From positions 29,229 to 93,228 of the forward strand of contig DVJP01000050.1 in NCBI GenBank assembly GCA_018716725.1: a DNA stretch of 64,000 nt. Direction: 5' to 3'. Positions 8,026 through 16,814 of the stretch are shown piece by piece. Origin of the DNA: Candidatus Merdivicinus excrementipullorum. GTDB lineage: Bacteria; Bacillota; Clostridia; Oscillospirales; Ruminococcaceae. Position 1 is the first letter of the stretch; every line of letters starts with the position of its first letter. The position numbers and the translations under genes were made by a program. The notes under the pieces are model-generated. The model saw only the letters and a program-made list of their open reading frames with translations. It had not been told where the DNA came from and did not search any database.

Positions 8026-8156
8026 CAGTACGTTCCGGCGTTTTATACGGGTCAGGTTTCCCGCCCCTGTTCGTTGGAAAACCTTCGGAAAAGGGAAAAA
8101 ACAAGGTTTCTCCCAGCCCGTTTTGGGGTTGGGATTCATTTTTTTGCAAAAAAAGG

Positions 8157-8184
8157 TTGTTTCTTAGTGAAAGTATGGTATAAT
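8157..8184 (+). promoter_or_regulatory. promoter of the asp23-recN operon
   Basis: TTGTTT (8157-8162), 16-base spacer, TATAAT (8179-8184), about 113 bases before the asp23 start. The long leader contains a GC-rich stretch related to the hairpins upstream (GCAACCGCCGCT). Confidence 0.6.
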
Positions 8185-8296
8185 ATCCTCAGAGGTTTTT
8201 TGCCGCGGGCAACCGCCGCTTGGAAAAAATGCGCGCCCGCCATGAATCCGAAGAGGGTTCGCGGCGCTTGATATGACTTGGAAAGGATGGGTTTCT

Positions 8297-8644
8297 ATGG
8301 AACAAAAGACATCGACCAGCGGAAGCATGAAAATTTCCGAGAATGTGATCCGTACCATCGTCCGGACAGTTTTAAGCGAAATTGACGGCGTCCATTCCTT
8401 GGCGTCCCGGACGGGGGAGGGCTCCGGCTGGAAATCGCCCGTGCTTTCCCCGGTTACTGTGTCCCTGGAAGCGGACGTGGCCGTTATCGACATTGGGATA
8501 AACCTTTGCGCCGGGTTCCGCCTGCGGGATGTAGCGGAGCAGGTTCAGCGCCGGGTCAAGGACACGGTGCAGGATATGACCGGCATCGCTGTCAGCCGGG
8601 TAAACGTCCAGGTTGCGGATGTCCGCGCCAAGGAAGCAGTGTAA
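8297..8644 (+). CDS. Asp23/Gls24 family envelope stress protein
   Basis: 115 residues. ATG at 8297 (MEQKTSTSGSMKISENVI) is preceded by AAAGGATGG. The Asp23 core is recognisable: KISENVIRTIVRTVLSEIDGV near the N-terminus, then VTVSLEADVAVIDIGINL and a VQRRVKDTVQDMTGIAV helix. In Firmicutes these small proteins attach to the membrane and respond to envelope stress, and they commonly sit just before nusB, as here. First gene of a long plus-strand operon. Confidence 0.9.
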   Translation: MEQKTSTSGSMKISENVIRTIVRTVLSEIDGVHSLASRTGEGSGWKSPVLSPVTVSLEADVAVIDIGINLCAGFRLRDVAEQVQRRVKDTVQDMTGIAVSRVNVQVADVRAKEAV

Positions 8645-8666
8645 TAATCCGTTTTGGGAGGACAAC

Positions 8667-9080
8667 ATGAAAAAAATATCTCGTCATCAGATGAGGGAAA
8701 ACGCTTTTATTTTGACTTTTGAAAAAATGTTTAACGACGATTCCGTGGAGGAAATCCTTAATACTGCACGGGAATGCGACGACATTGAGGTGACGGACCA
8801 GGTGGAGTCCATGTTCCGGGGCGTCGTCCAGAACCAGGACGCCATTGACAGCGTCATTGAGCCAAACTTGAAGAAATGGACCAAGGACCGGATTTCCCGG
8901 GTGAGCCTTGCCATCCTCCGGCTGGGGGTTTACGAGCTTATGTACACCACCGATGTGGACGCGGACATTATCGTCAGCGAATGCGTAAAGCTGGCCACCA
9001 CCTTTGCCCATGAGGACGACGTTTCCTTCATAAACGGCGTGCTGGGCGCCATTGTGCGGAACCAGGCGAAAAAACCATGA
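8667..9080 (+). CDS. nusB: transcription antitermination factor NusB
   Basis: 137 residues from ATG at 8667 (GGGAGGACAAC upstream). All-helical NusB fold: MRENAFILTFEKMF at the start, then the conserved WTKDRISRVSLAILRLGVYEL helix (about 70-90) and INGVLGAIVR near the end. NusB binds boxA RNA with NusE to prevent premature termination of rRNA transcripts. Its stop overlaps the next start by four bases. Confidence 0.93.
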   Translation: MKKISRHQMRENAFILTFEKMFNDDSVEEILNTARECDDIEVTDQVESMFRGVVQNQDAIDSVIEPNLKKWTKDRISRVSLAILRLGVYELMYTTDVDADIIVSECVKLATTFAHEDDVSFINGVLGAIVRNQAKKP

Positions 9081-10024
9081 TGTTTTTGGGAATCGACACC
9101 AGCAATTACACCACCTCCGCCGCCCTTTACGACCCGGCTTCCGGGGAAGTCCGGATGGAGAAAAAGCTCCTGCCCACAAGCCCCGGGGCTTTGGGCCTGC
9201 GGCAGAGCGACGCCGTGTTCGCCCATGTGAAGCAGTTAGGGGAAATCGCCGAAGGGCTTTTTTCCTCCCTTCCCCAAAAGCCGGAGCTGTCGGCCGTGGG
9301 GGTGTCCGCCTTTCCAAGGCGGGAGGAAGGCTCTTATATGCCCTGCTTTTTGGTGGGGGAAACTGCGGCCCGGGTGCTGGCTTCGGCGGAGGGGGTTCCC
9401 CTTTTCCGGTTTTCCCACCAGGAAGGCCATGTGGCGGCGGCTTTGTACAGCGCCGGAAAGCTCTCCTGGCTGTCCCGGCGTTTTTTGGCTTTCCATCTTT
9501 CCGGCGGCACTACCGACGCCCTTTTGGTGGAGCCGGAAAACGGCTTTTTTACCATTAAAAGGGTGGGAGGAAGCCTGGATTTAAAGGCCGGACAGGCTGT
9601 GGACCGGGTGGGGCTGATGCTGGGGCTTTCCTTCCCCTGCGGGCCGGAGCTTTCCGGTCTGGCGGCCCGGTGGACGGAACCGGTGCGGGTAAAGCCCGTG
9701 TTAAAGGGGACAGGCTGCTGTCTTTCCGGTATTGAAAACAAATGTGCTGATTTTGCCCGCCAGGGGAAACCGGCGGCCTTTATTGCCCGGTACTGTTTGG
9801 AGTCCATTTATGCGGCTTTGGCGGGGATGACGGAGGCCCTTTTGCAGGAATACGGGGAGCTGCCTCTCCTTTACGCCGGGGGCGTCATGAGCAGCCAAAT
9901 CATCCGGGAGAAAATGGAGCGGGAATACGGCGGGGTCTTCGCCGAACCCAAATATTCCTCGGATAACGCCGCCGGGACGGCTGTTTTGGCGGCAATGGCC
10001 ATGGAAAAAGGCGGTGTGCAATGA
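9077..10024 (+). CDS. Kae1/TsaD-like (peptidase M22 family) protein
   Basis: 315 residues with the ASKHA ATPase fold of TsaD/Kae1: GIDTSNYTTSAALYD at the N-terminus, FSHQEGHVAAALYS near residue 115 (the two-His metal site of TsaD), FHLSGGTTDALLVE near 140 and YAGGVMSSQIIRE near 270. TsaD proper makes the t6A tRNA modification and usually lies elsewhere; this shorter, divergent paralogue between nusB and xseA is a clostridial arrangement whose function I do not know. Two adjacent ATGs (9077, 9080) are possible starts. It overlaps both neighbours by four bases, so translation is coupled. Confidence 0.8.
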   Translation: MMFLGIDTSNYTTSAALYDPASGEVRMEKKLLPTSPGALGLRQSDAVFAHVKQLGEIAEGLFSSLPQKPELSAVGVSAFPRREEGSYMPCFLVGETAARVLASAEGVPLFRFSHQEGHVAAALYSAGKLSWLSRRFLAFHLSGGTTDALLVEPENGFFTIKRVGGSLDLKAGQAVDRVGLMLGLSFPCGPELSGLAARWTEPVRVKPVLKGTGCCLSGIENKCADFARQGKPAAFIARYCLESIYAALAGMTEALLQEYGELPLLYAGGVMSSQIIREKMEREYGGVFAEPKYSSDNAAGTAVLAAMAMEKGGVQ

Positions 10025-11235
10025 CGGGGATGGTTTACACGGTTTCCCAGATAAACCGGATGCTCAAAGGCAAGCTGGACGGCGACCCGGCCTTTCAGGA
10101 CGTCTTTGTCCGGGGGGAAATCTCCAATTTCACCCACCACATGAAAACCGGGCATTTTTATTTCACCATCAAAGATCAGTCGGCCTCCATTAAGGCCATT
10201 ATGTTCCAGTGGAACACCCGCCGCCTGCGGTTTCTGCCCCAAAACGGCATGAACGTGATCCTCTTCGGGAACATCCAGCTCTTTGAGCGGGACGGCATCT
10301 GCCAGGTCAACTGCCTGGACATGCAGCCGGACGGGGTAGGGGCTTTGGCCATTGCCTTTGAGCAGCTGAAAGCCAAGCTGGCGGCCCAGGGGATTTTCGA
10401 CCCGGCCCACAAGCGGCCCCTGCCGCCCCTGCCAAAGAAAATCGGGGTGGTGACCTCCAAAAACGGGGCGGCCCTGCAGGATATCCGCCAGATTTTAAGC
10501 CGCCGTTACCCGGTGGCGGAACTTATATTGTTCCCGGTGCTGGTGCAGGGGGAAAACGCCCCGGAATCTATCTGCGCCGGGATTGCCGCAGCCCAGAACG
10601 CCGGTTTGGACGTGCTCATTGTGGGCCGGGGCGGCGGCTCTTTGGAGGATTTGTGGGCCTTTAACGACGAACGGGTGGCGCTGGCCATTTACAATTCCAG
10701 GGTCCCGGTGATTTCCGCCGTGGGCCATGAGGTGGACGTGACCATCGCCGATTTGGCGGCGGATTTAAGGGCGCCGACTCCATCGGCTGCGGCGGAGCTG
10801 GCTGTCCCGGACCGGGAAACCATATTGGCGTCCTTAGCCGATGTCCGGGAACGGCTTGCCCAGGCGGCCGGGCGGATTTTGGACGCAAACCAAAGCCGGT
10901 GCGAAGCGCTGGCTGTGCGGCTGGAGAAAAATTCCCCGGAAAACCGGTGCAGGATGCTGGCGGACAGGCTGGATTCCTTAAAAATCCGCTTAAGCCAGCA
11001 GGAAAGCCTGCTGATAGAACGCCCGGCGGCGCGGCTGCGGCAGAACGCGGCCAAATTGGAGGCGTTAAGCCCCTTAAAGGTCCTGCTGCGGGGATATGCG
11101 GCGGTGTTTGACGGAAAACAGGCGGTTTCCTCCGTTTCCAAGCTGGAAAAGGGGGACCGGGTTTCCATCCGCTTTGCCGACGGCAGTGCGGAAGCGGAGA
11201 TTTTGGCGGTGTCGCCGGAAAGGAACGAACCATGA
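10021..11235 (+). CDS. xseA: exodeoxyribonuclease VII large subunit
   Basis: 404 residues. The N-terminal OB-fold (VYTVSQINRMLKGKL ... VRGEISNF, residues 4-100) is followed by the catalytic region with IGVVTSKNGAALQDI near 141, VGRGGGSLEDLWAFND near 202 and VGHEVDVTIADLAADLRAPTPS near 235. It degrades single-stranded DNA to acid-soluble oligonucleotides together with XseB. Slightly shorter than the E. coli enzyme (456) through a shorter coiled-coil region. Overlaps both neighbouring genes by four bases. Confidence 0.95.
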   Translation: MTGMVYTVSQINRMLKGKLDGDPAFQDVFVRGEISNFTHHMKTGHFYFTIKDQSASIKAIMFQWNTRRLRFLPQNGMNVILFGNIQLFERDGICQVNCLDMQPDGVGALAIAFEQLKAKLAAQGIFDPAHKRPLPPLPKKIGVVTSKNGAALQDIRQILSRRYPVAELILFPVLVQGENAPESICAGIAAAQNAGLDVLIVGRGGGSLEDLWAFNDERVALAIYNSRVPVISAVGHEVDVTIADLAADLRAPTPSAAAELAVPDRETILASLADVRERLAQAAGRILDANQSRCEALAVRLEKNSPENRCRMLADRLDSLKIRLSQQESLLIERPAARLRQNAAKLEALSPLKVLLRGYAAVFDGKQAVSSVSKLEKGDRVSIRFADGSAEAEILAVSPERNEP

Positions 11236-11456
11236 GCGCTATGACCTTTGAAAAGGCCCTTGAAAAATTGTCCGGGGTGGTTTCCCAGCTGGAAAGCGGA
11301 AATTTACCCTTGGAAAAATCCATGAAGCTTTATGAGGAAGGGGTATCCCTGACGGCTTTCTGCGAACAGGAGCTGCAAAAAGCCGCCCTCCGCATCCGGG
11401 AAATCCGGCCGGAAACCTCAAAACAGCAGGAAGGCGGGAATGAAGATGAAGAATGA
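11232..11456 (+). CDS. xseB: exodeoxyribonuclease VII small subunit
   Basis: 74 residues. MTFEKALEKLSGVVSQLESG followed by LPLEKSMKLYEEG is the XseB helical-hairpin signature. It binds the coiled coil of XseA to form the exonuclease VII holoenzyme. The ATG overlaps the xseA stop and the 3' end overlaps ispA by 17 bases. Confidence 0.95.
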   Translation: MSAMTFEKALEKLSGVVSQLESGNLPLEKSMKLYEEGVSLTAFCEQELQKAALRIREIRPETSKQQEGGNEDEE

Positions 11457-12303
11457 ATGGCTGGAACAGATCGAATCGGCCTTGAAAGAGGCGGCGGCTG
11501 TGCCGGACATGCCTTATAAACAGACAGCCGAAGCTATGGCGTACAGTTTAGAAGCCAGAGGAAAACGGCTGCGGCCCATGCTGGCGCTGGAATTCTGCCG
11601 GCTGGCAGGTGGGGAGCCGGAAAAAGCCATGCCTTTCGCCTGCGCGGTGGAAATGATCCACACCTACTCTTTAATTCACGACGACCTTCCCTGCATGGAC
11701 AACGACGATATGCGCCGGGGCAAGCCCTCCTGCCACAAGGCTTTCGGGGAGGCCACCGCCCTTTTGGCCGGGGACGCTTTGCTGACCAAGGCCTTTGAAA
11801 TGCTGTCCAAAGCGGAGCTTCCGCCGGAACGGATTGTTAAGGCCGCTGCCATCCTGTCCCGGTGCGCCGGGATCGACGGCATGATCGGCGGACAGGCTGT
11901 GGATCTGCTAAACGAGGCGCAGGCCCCTGATTTTGATATATTGGAGCTTACCTGCCGCCTGAAAACCGCCGCCCTGCTGCAGGCCGCCTGCCTTTTGGGC
12001 ACGGCTGCGGCCGGAAATGACCAAATGGCGGACAAGGCACGGGAATACGGGCTGAATTTGGGACTTGCCTTCCAGATTGTGGACGACATCTTGGACGTCA
12101 CGGGGGACTCCGCCCTTTTGGGGAAACCTGTGGGCAGCGACGCGGAAAACGGGAAAACCACCTTTGTCACCCTCTGCGGCCTTGAAAAGGCCCGGGAGCT
12201 GGCGGAAAAGTACAGCCGGGGGGCTGTTGAGGTTTTGGCCCAAATCCCCGGCAGCGAGGATTTGTCCCGTTTGACAGAGCAGCTTCTGCTGCGGAAACAT
12301 TGA
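11440..12303 (+). CDS. ispA: polyprenyl (farnesyl/geranyl) diphosphate synthase
   Basis: 287 residues. Adds isopentenyl diphosphate to allylic diphosphates in the isoprenoid pathway. The first Asp-rich motif DDLPCMDNDDMRRGKPSCHK begins near residue 81, with the D-D-x4-D spacing of bacterial short-chain enzymes; the second, DDILD, is near 215. A KTT motif (GKTTFVTLCG) lies between it and the C-terminus. Starts at 11440 or the ATG at 11446; AGGAAGGCGGG lies upstream. It shares the operon with dxs, the first enzyme of the MEP pathway, so isoprenoid precursor supply and use are co-expressed. Confidence 0.94.
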   Translation: MKMKNEWLEQIESALKEAAAVPDMPYKQTAEAMAYSLEARGKRLRPMLALEFCRLAGGEPEKAMPFACAVEMIHTYSLIHDDLPCMDNDDMRRGKPSCHKAFGEATALLAGDALLTKAFEMLSKAELPPERIVKAAAILSRCAGIDGMIGGQAVDLLNEAQAPDFDILELTCRLKTAALLQAACLLGTAAAGNDQMADKAREYGLNLGLAFQIVDDILDVTGDSALLGKPVGSDAENGKTTFVTLCGLEKARELAEKYSRGAVEVLAQIPGSEDLSRLTEQLLLRKH

Positions 12304-12339
12304 CGAAATTAGGCTCCAGCGGCCGGAAAGGGGTTTGTT

Positions 12340-12783
12340 ATGGACCAACTGCTGCAAATCTTTGACAACCGGGTTTTGTGGATTTCGATTGCCGGCTGGT
12401 TCGCGGCTCAATTTTTGAAAGTGGTTTTTTACGCCTGCAAAAACCGGAAGTTCAGCCTGGAACGGCTCATGGGGGCGGGCGGGATGCCCAGCTCCCACAG
12501 CTCCACCGTCTGCGGAATGACGGTGGCTGTGGGGCGTACATACGGCCTGGACTCGCCGCTTTTTGCCATTTCCCTGATAGTGGCTTTTATTGTCATGTAC
12601 GACGCCACAGGCGTCCGGCGGGCGGCCGGGGAGCAGGCCCGGGTGCTGAACCGGCTTTTGATGGAGCACGATAAAGCGGAAGCGCAGAAGGCGCTGAAAG
12701 AATTCCTGGGCCACACGCCGCTGGAGGTTCTGGGCGGCGCGGTATTGGGCATCGCCCTGGGCTTCCTCATCCCAATCGCGTAA
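12340..12783 (+). CDS. divergent PAP2 family membrane protein (DUF212)
   Basis: 147 residues. Integral membrane relative of acid phosphatase/vanadium haloperoxidase: GAGGMPSSHSSTVCGM near residue 46 matches the PSGHS-type active-site motif, and MYDATGVRRAAGEQA near 87 is the second family signature. Three to four membrane segments. The substrate is not established; its place between ispA and dxs suggests a lipid or isoprenyl phosphate, which is inference. Confidence 0.88.
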   Translation: MDQLLQIFDNRVLWISIAGWFAAQFLKVVFYACKNRKFSLERLMGAGGMPSSHSSTVCGMTVAVGRTYGLDSPLFAISLIVAFIVMYDATGVRRAAGEQARVLNRLLMEHDKAEAQKALKEFLGHTPLEVLGGAVLGIALGFLIPIA

Positions 12784-12797
12784 GGAGCTTAACTGTA

Positions 12798-14645
12798 ATG
12801 GGGAAATATCCGATATTGGAAACGGTCCATTCCCCGGCGGACATCCGGAAAATGGACTATCAGACGCTGGAGCAGCTCTGCGGGGAGATCCGGGAATTCT
12901 TAGTGGAAACCGTATCTCAAACCGGAGGGCATTTGGCGTCCAACCTGGGGACGGTGGAGCTGACCCTTGCCATCCACCGGGTTTTTCACACGCCGGAAGA
13001 TACGGTGGTGTGGGACGTGGGCCATCAAAGCTATACCCATAAAATCATCACCGGCCGCCGGGAGCAGTTTTCCACCCTGCGTCAGCCGGGAGGAATCTCT
13101 GGGTTCCCGAAGCCGGGCGAAAGCGTTTACGACGCCTTTACCGTTGGGCACAGCTCCACTTCTATTTCTTCCGCCTATGCGGCGGCCTGCGCCAATAAAA
13201 TGCGGGGCAACGACCTTTGCTCCGTGGCTGTTATCGGGGACGGCGCCTTTACCGGCGGCATGGCCTATGAGGCTTTGAACAACGCCGGGCGCAGCAAAAC
13301 CAACCTGATTATTATTCTGAACCACAACGCCATGTCCATCAGCCGGAATGTGGGGGCTTTCGCCCGGTATCTGGCTGTGATCCGCTCCAAGCCCTCCTAC
13401 CTGCGGCTGAAGGAGCGGACGGAAAAGGTTTTGGATCACCTTCCGGTGATCGGGCCTCACATGAAGGAGACCTTGCGCTCCTCCAAATCCCTTCTGAAGT
13501 TTTTGCTTTACCACGCAACTTTCTTTGAGGAAATGGGATTTGCCTATTTCGGCCCGGTGGACGGCCACGACCTGCCTGCCTTAGAGCAGACCCTCCGGCG
13601 GGCCAGGGAACTGCACAGCCCCGCCTTTATCCATGTGGAAACTACCAAGGGCAAGGGCTATGAATTTGCGGAAAAGGACCCCATGGCCTATCACGGCGTT
13701 GGGGGATTTGATATTGAAACCGGCAACCCGGACCGGCCGGCTATGGATTCTTTCTCCACGGTTTTTGGGGAGAAGCTGTCGCAAATGGCTGACCAGGACG
13801 ACAAAATCTGCGCCATTACGGCGGCTATGAAGGAGGGTACCGGCCTTTCCGGCTTTGCGTCGGCCCATAAGAACCGCTTTTTTGACGTAGGCATCGCGGA
13901 GCAGCACGCCGTGACCTTTGCGGCGGGCCTGGCCTCCAAAGGATTCCGGCCGGTATTTGCCGTTTACTCCACCTTTTTGCAGCGGGCCTATGACCAGATC
14001 CTCCACGACGCGGCCATTGGCCGTCTCCATGTGGTGCTGGCCGTCGATAGGGCCGGTTTGGTGGGGGACGACGGCGAAACCCACCAGGGGATTTACGATG
14101 TGGCTTTTTTAAGCAGCATCCCCGGGGTGCAGATTTTCGCCCCGGCGTCCTATCAGGAGCTGGAAGCCCTGCTGGAACGGGCCGTGTACCGGGAAACCGG
14201 CGTTATCGCAGTCCGCTATCCCCGGGGGAGCCAGCCGGAAGGGCTGCCGGAACCGGACAGCGGGGACGGGGATTACCGCCGGTTGGGAGAATCCGGGAAA
14301 CGGGCGGCGGTTTCCTACGGCCGGACGTTTGCCTCCCTTTGGAAGGCTTCCCGGGAATTGGAACAGCCTCCGGCGATTTACCAGCTGCGGAAAATTTACC
14401 CTCTGCCGGAGGGACTGCTGGAAGAACTTTTAGAATTTCAGGAGATTTTCTTTTTTGAGGAAGCGGAGGCCGCCGGTTCCATTAGCGAGCATTTGGAAGC
14501 GGCCCTCTGCGCACGGGGATGGAAAGGCCGTTTTGAGGCGGTGACTTTGCCGTCCGCCTTTATCCCCCAGGGCAGGGTCCCTGATTTGCTGGCGGAATAC
14601 GGCCTGGATCAGGAGTCGATCCGGCGGCGTTTACAGGAGGAATGA
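12798..14645 (+). CDS. dxs: 1-deoxy-D-xylulose-5-phosphate synthase
   Basis: 615 residues, full length. Thiamine-diphosphate enzyme condensing pyruvate and glyceraldehyde-3-phosphate, the entry step of the MEP isoprenoid pathway. GHQSYTHKIITGR near residue 75, GDGAFTGGMAYEALNNAG near 148 (ThDP/Mg binding GDG...N), and GIAEQHAVTFAAGLA near 365 with the catalytic Glu are all present; VVLAVDRAGLVGDDGETHQG follows. TAAGGAGC lies upstream of the ATG. One unit with ispA and tlyA. Confidence 0.97.
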   Translation: MGKYPILETVHSPADIRKMDYQTLEQLCGEIREFLVETVSQTGGHLASNLGTVELTLAIHRVFHTPEDTVVWDVGHQSYTHKIITGRREQFSTLRQPGGISGFPKPGESVYDAFTVGHSSTSISSAYAAACANKMRGNDLCSVAVIGDGAFTGGMAYEALNNAGRSKTNLIIILNHNAMSISRNVGAFARYLAVIRSKPSYLRLKERTEKVLDHLPVIGPHMKETLRSSKSLLKFLLYHATFFEEMGFAYFGPVDGHDLPALEQTLRRARELHSPAFIHVETTKGKGYEFAEKDPMAYHGVGGFDIETGNPDRPAMDSFSTVFGEKLSQMADQDDKICAITAAMKEGTGLSGFASAHKNRFFDVGIAEQHAVTFAAGLASKGFRPVFAVYSTFLQRAYDQILHDAAIGRLHVVLAVDRAGLVGDDGETHQGIYDVAFLSSIPGVQIFAPASYQELEALLERAVYRETGVIAVRYPRGSQPEGLPEPDSGDGDYRRLGESGKRAAVSYGRTFASLWKASRELEQPPAIYQLRKIYPLPEGLLEELLEFQEIFFFEEAEAAGSISEHLEAALCARGWKGRFEAVTLPSAFIPQGRVPDLLAEYGLDQESIRRRLQEE

Positions 14646-14651
14646 CTTAGG

Positions 14652-15485
14652 ATGACCAAAAATCGTTTGGATGTGCTGATGGTGGAGCAGGGCCTGGCCC
14701 CCAGCCGGGAAAAGGCCAAAGCGCTGATTATGTCCGGCATTGTGTTTGTGGGGGATGAAAAAATAGACAAGGCGGGCGCCATGGTTCCCACGGACGCTGT
14801 GATCCGGATTAACGGGGAAACTCTGCCCTTTGTCAGCCGGGGCGGATTGAAGCTGCAAAAGGCCATTGAAGCCCATGATTTGGACTTGTCCGGCTACGTC
14901 TGCGCGGATATCGGGGCCTCTACCGGCGGTTTTTCCGACTGTATGCTCCAGCACGGGGCCAAAAAGGTTTACGCCATTGACGTGGGCTACGGCCAGCTGG
15001 CCTGGAAGCTCCGCACCGACCCCCGGGTGGTCAATCTGGAACGGACCAACATCCGGTATGTGACGGAGGAGCAGATCCCGGAGGCCCTGGATTTCGGCTC
15101 CATTGACGTTTCCTTTATCTCCCTGACCTTGGTGCTGCCGGTGCTGCACCGGTTTTTAAAAGAAGGGGGCGGCGGCGTCTGCCTGGTGAAGCCCCAGTTT
15201 GAGGCGGGAAAAGGCAAGGTGGGCAAAAAAGGCGTGGTCCGGGACCCGGCCGTTCACCTGGAAGTGCTGAAAAAGATTTATGATTTCTGCGGGGAACTGG
15301 GACTCTGCATCAAGGGCGTCCATTTTTCCCCCATTAAAGGGCCGGAAGGCAATATCGAGTACCTTTATTACTTTGTGAAGTCCCCGGAAGCAACGATGTT
15401 TACAGAAGGCGATTTGCAAAAGCTGGTATCGGATTCCCACGCCCAGCTGGACCGAAAGGATGAAAGCCGTGAAACTGCTGATTAG
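14652..15485 (+). CDS. tlyA: TlyA family rRNA (cytidine-2'-O)-methyltransferase
   Basis: 277 residues. An N-terminal S4 RNA-binding domain (about 3-65, RLDVLMVEQGLAPSREKAK) is followed by an FtsJ/RrmJ-type SAM domain starting VSRGGLKLQKAIE, with DIGASTGGFSDCML near residue 88. The family 2'-O-methylates cytidines of 16S and 23S rRNA (capreomycin sensitivity). The 3' end overlaps nadK by 26 bases. Confidence 0.92.
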   Translation: MTKNRLDVLMVEQGLAPSREKAKALIMSGIVFVGDEKIDKAGAMVPTDAVIRINGETLPFVSRGGLKLQKAIEAHDLDLSGYVCADIGASTGGFSDCMLQHGAKKVYAIDVGYGQLAWKLRTDPRVVNLERTNIRYVTEEQIPEALDFGSIDVSFISLTLVLPVLHRFLKEGGGGVCLVKPQFEAGKGKVGKKGVVRDPAVHLEVLKKIYDFCGELGLCIKGVHFSPIKGPEGNIEYLYYFVKSPEATMFTEGDLQKLVSDSHAQLDRKDESRETAD

Positions 15486-16329
15486 GCCGAATCTGGATAA
15501 GGAAGGCGCCGCCCTCTGCGCGCGGCAGGTCTGCGCCATTGTCCAGGAGTGCGGCATGACGCCCTGGATGGAAAAATCCCTGGAACCCCTGTTTTCCACC
15601 TGCCCCGGGATGCAGTTTGTGGAGCCGGAAACCGCTTTCCGGGACTGCGACGTGTGCATTGTCATCGGCGGCGACGGGACTATCCTTCATACCGCCCAGC
15701 AGCTGATCCCATACGCCCGCCCGGTGCTGGGCATCAACTTAGGGCGGCTGGGATTTTTGGCCACCTTGGAAGCCGACCAGCTGCCCATGCTGGAACGGCT
15801 GGCGTCGGGGGACTATTCCCTGGAAAACCGGATGCTTTTGGAAGTGATCCTAACCAAAGGCGGGGAGGAAAAGACCTTCTTAGCTTTAAACGACGTGGTG
15901 GTTTCCAAGGTGGAAATGGCCAAGATTGTGGATATCCAGGTTTCCTGCGGCGGCCGGAAGGTGGGGAATTACCGGGCTGACGGCGTGATTTTCGCGGCTC
16001 CCACCGGCACGACGGCCTACTCCCTTTCGGCAGGAGGGCCTATTGTGGACCCGGGCATGGACTGCATCGCCATGACTCCCATCTGCCCTCATTCCCTGTT
16101 TTCCCGCACCATCCTCTTTAGCGGGGACAGCGTGCTGACGGCTCGGCCCGGGGCCCATGGCCAAAACCTTTACCTGACAGTGGACGGGGAAGAAGGCGGA
16201 TTTTTTCCGGATGACGCGGCGCTGACTGTGCGCCGGAGCCAGGTTCGCCTGTCCCTTATCAACCTGACGGGGAACGAATTTTATGAAGTGCTGAACAACA
16301 AGCTGCTGCGGCGGGCTTACGATGAATAG
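15460..16329 (+). CDS. nadK: NAD kinase
   Basis: 289 residues. Phosphorylates NAD to NADP. The GGDGT motif (VIGGDGTILHTAQQ) is near residue 70, LGRLGFLATL near 96, and the APTGTTAYSLSAGGPIV loop near 182. ATG at 15460 is preceded by CGAAAGG but is inside tlyA; a GTG nine bases later is an alternative start. Sits in the usual clostridial tlyA-nadK-argR-recN order. Confidence 0.95.
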   Translation: MKAVKLLIRPNLDKEGAALCARQVCAIVQECGMTPWMEKSLEPLFSTCPGMQFVEPETAFRDCDVCIVIGGDGTILHTAQQLIPYARPVLGINLGRLGFLATLEADQLPMLERLASGDYSLENRMLLEVILTKGGEEKTFLALNDVVVSKVEMAKIVDIQVSCGGRKVGNYRADGVIFAAPTGTTAYSLSAGGPIVDPGMDCIAMTPICPHSLFSRTILFSGDSVLTARPGAHGQNLYLTVDGEEGGFFPDDAALTVRRSQVRLSLINLTGNEFYEVLNNKLLRRAYDE

Positions 16330-16340
16330 GAGGGCTGTGG

Positions 16341-16805
16341 ATGAAAGCCATGCGTTTGGCCAAAATTGTGGAGCTGGTGGAAAAAAATGAGATTTACACC
16401 CAGGAGGATCTGCTGGTCCTTTTGGCCAAGGAGGGGATCTCCACCACCCAGGCCACAATTTCCAGGGATATTAAGGAACTGAACCTGGTCAAGACTATTA
16501 CGGAGGACGGCAAATACAAATATACCACCACCCGGAAGAAAAAAAGCGATTCCATGGAAAAAAAGTTCCGGGCTGTGTTTGTGGAATCAGTCATCAGCGT
16601 GGATTACGCTTTGAATACGGTGGTCATTAAGTGCCACACCGGCATGGCCAACGCGGCCTGCGCCTCCTTGGACTCCATGGCGGAAATGGAGGGGATCGTC
16701 GGGACTTTGGCCGGGGACGACACCATTTTCGTGCTGATGCGCACGGAGAAAATGGCGGAGCATCTGACCAGCCATATCCGGGAAATGACCGGGCAGACAG
16801 ATTGA
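16341..16805 (+). CDS. argR: arginine repressor ArgR
   Basis: 154 residues, normal length. The N-terminal winged helix (about 1-70) has the SRDIKELNLVK segment; the C-terminal hexamerisation and arginine-binding domain ends with EGIVGTLAGDDTIFVLMRT, whose GT-x-AGDDT motif contacts arginine. Represses arginine biosynthesis when arginine is bound. Its position before recN is conserved in Firmicutes. AGGAGGGCTGTGG upstream. Confidence 0.95.
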   Translation: MKAMRLAKIVELVEKNEIYTQEDLLVLLAKEGISTTQATISRDIKELNLVKTITEDGKYKYTTTRKKKSDSMEKKFRAVFVESVISVDYALNTVVIKCHTGMANAACASLDSMAEMEGIVGTLAGDDTIFVLMRTEKMAEHLTSHIREMTGQTD

Positions 16806-16814
16806 GGGGAAACT

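Larger units (their letters stand above)
7612..8296. other. 685-base non-coding region of the spoIIIAH-asp23 gap
   Basis: No frame here has a ribosome-binding site together with a plausible protein. The region holds a run of short inverted repeats (7614-8015), a terminator-like hairpin at its end, an A/T-rich stretch, and the asp23 promoter at 8157-8184. Confidence 0.7.
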
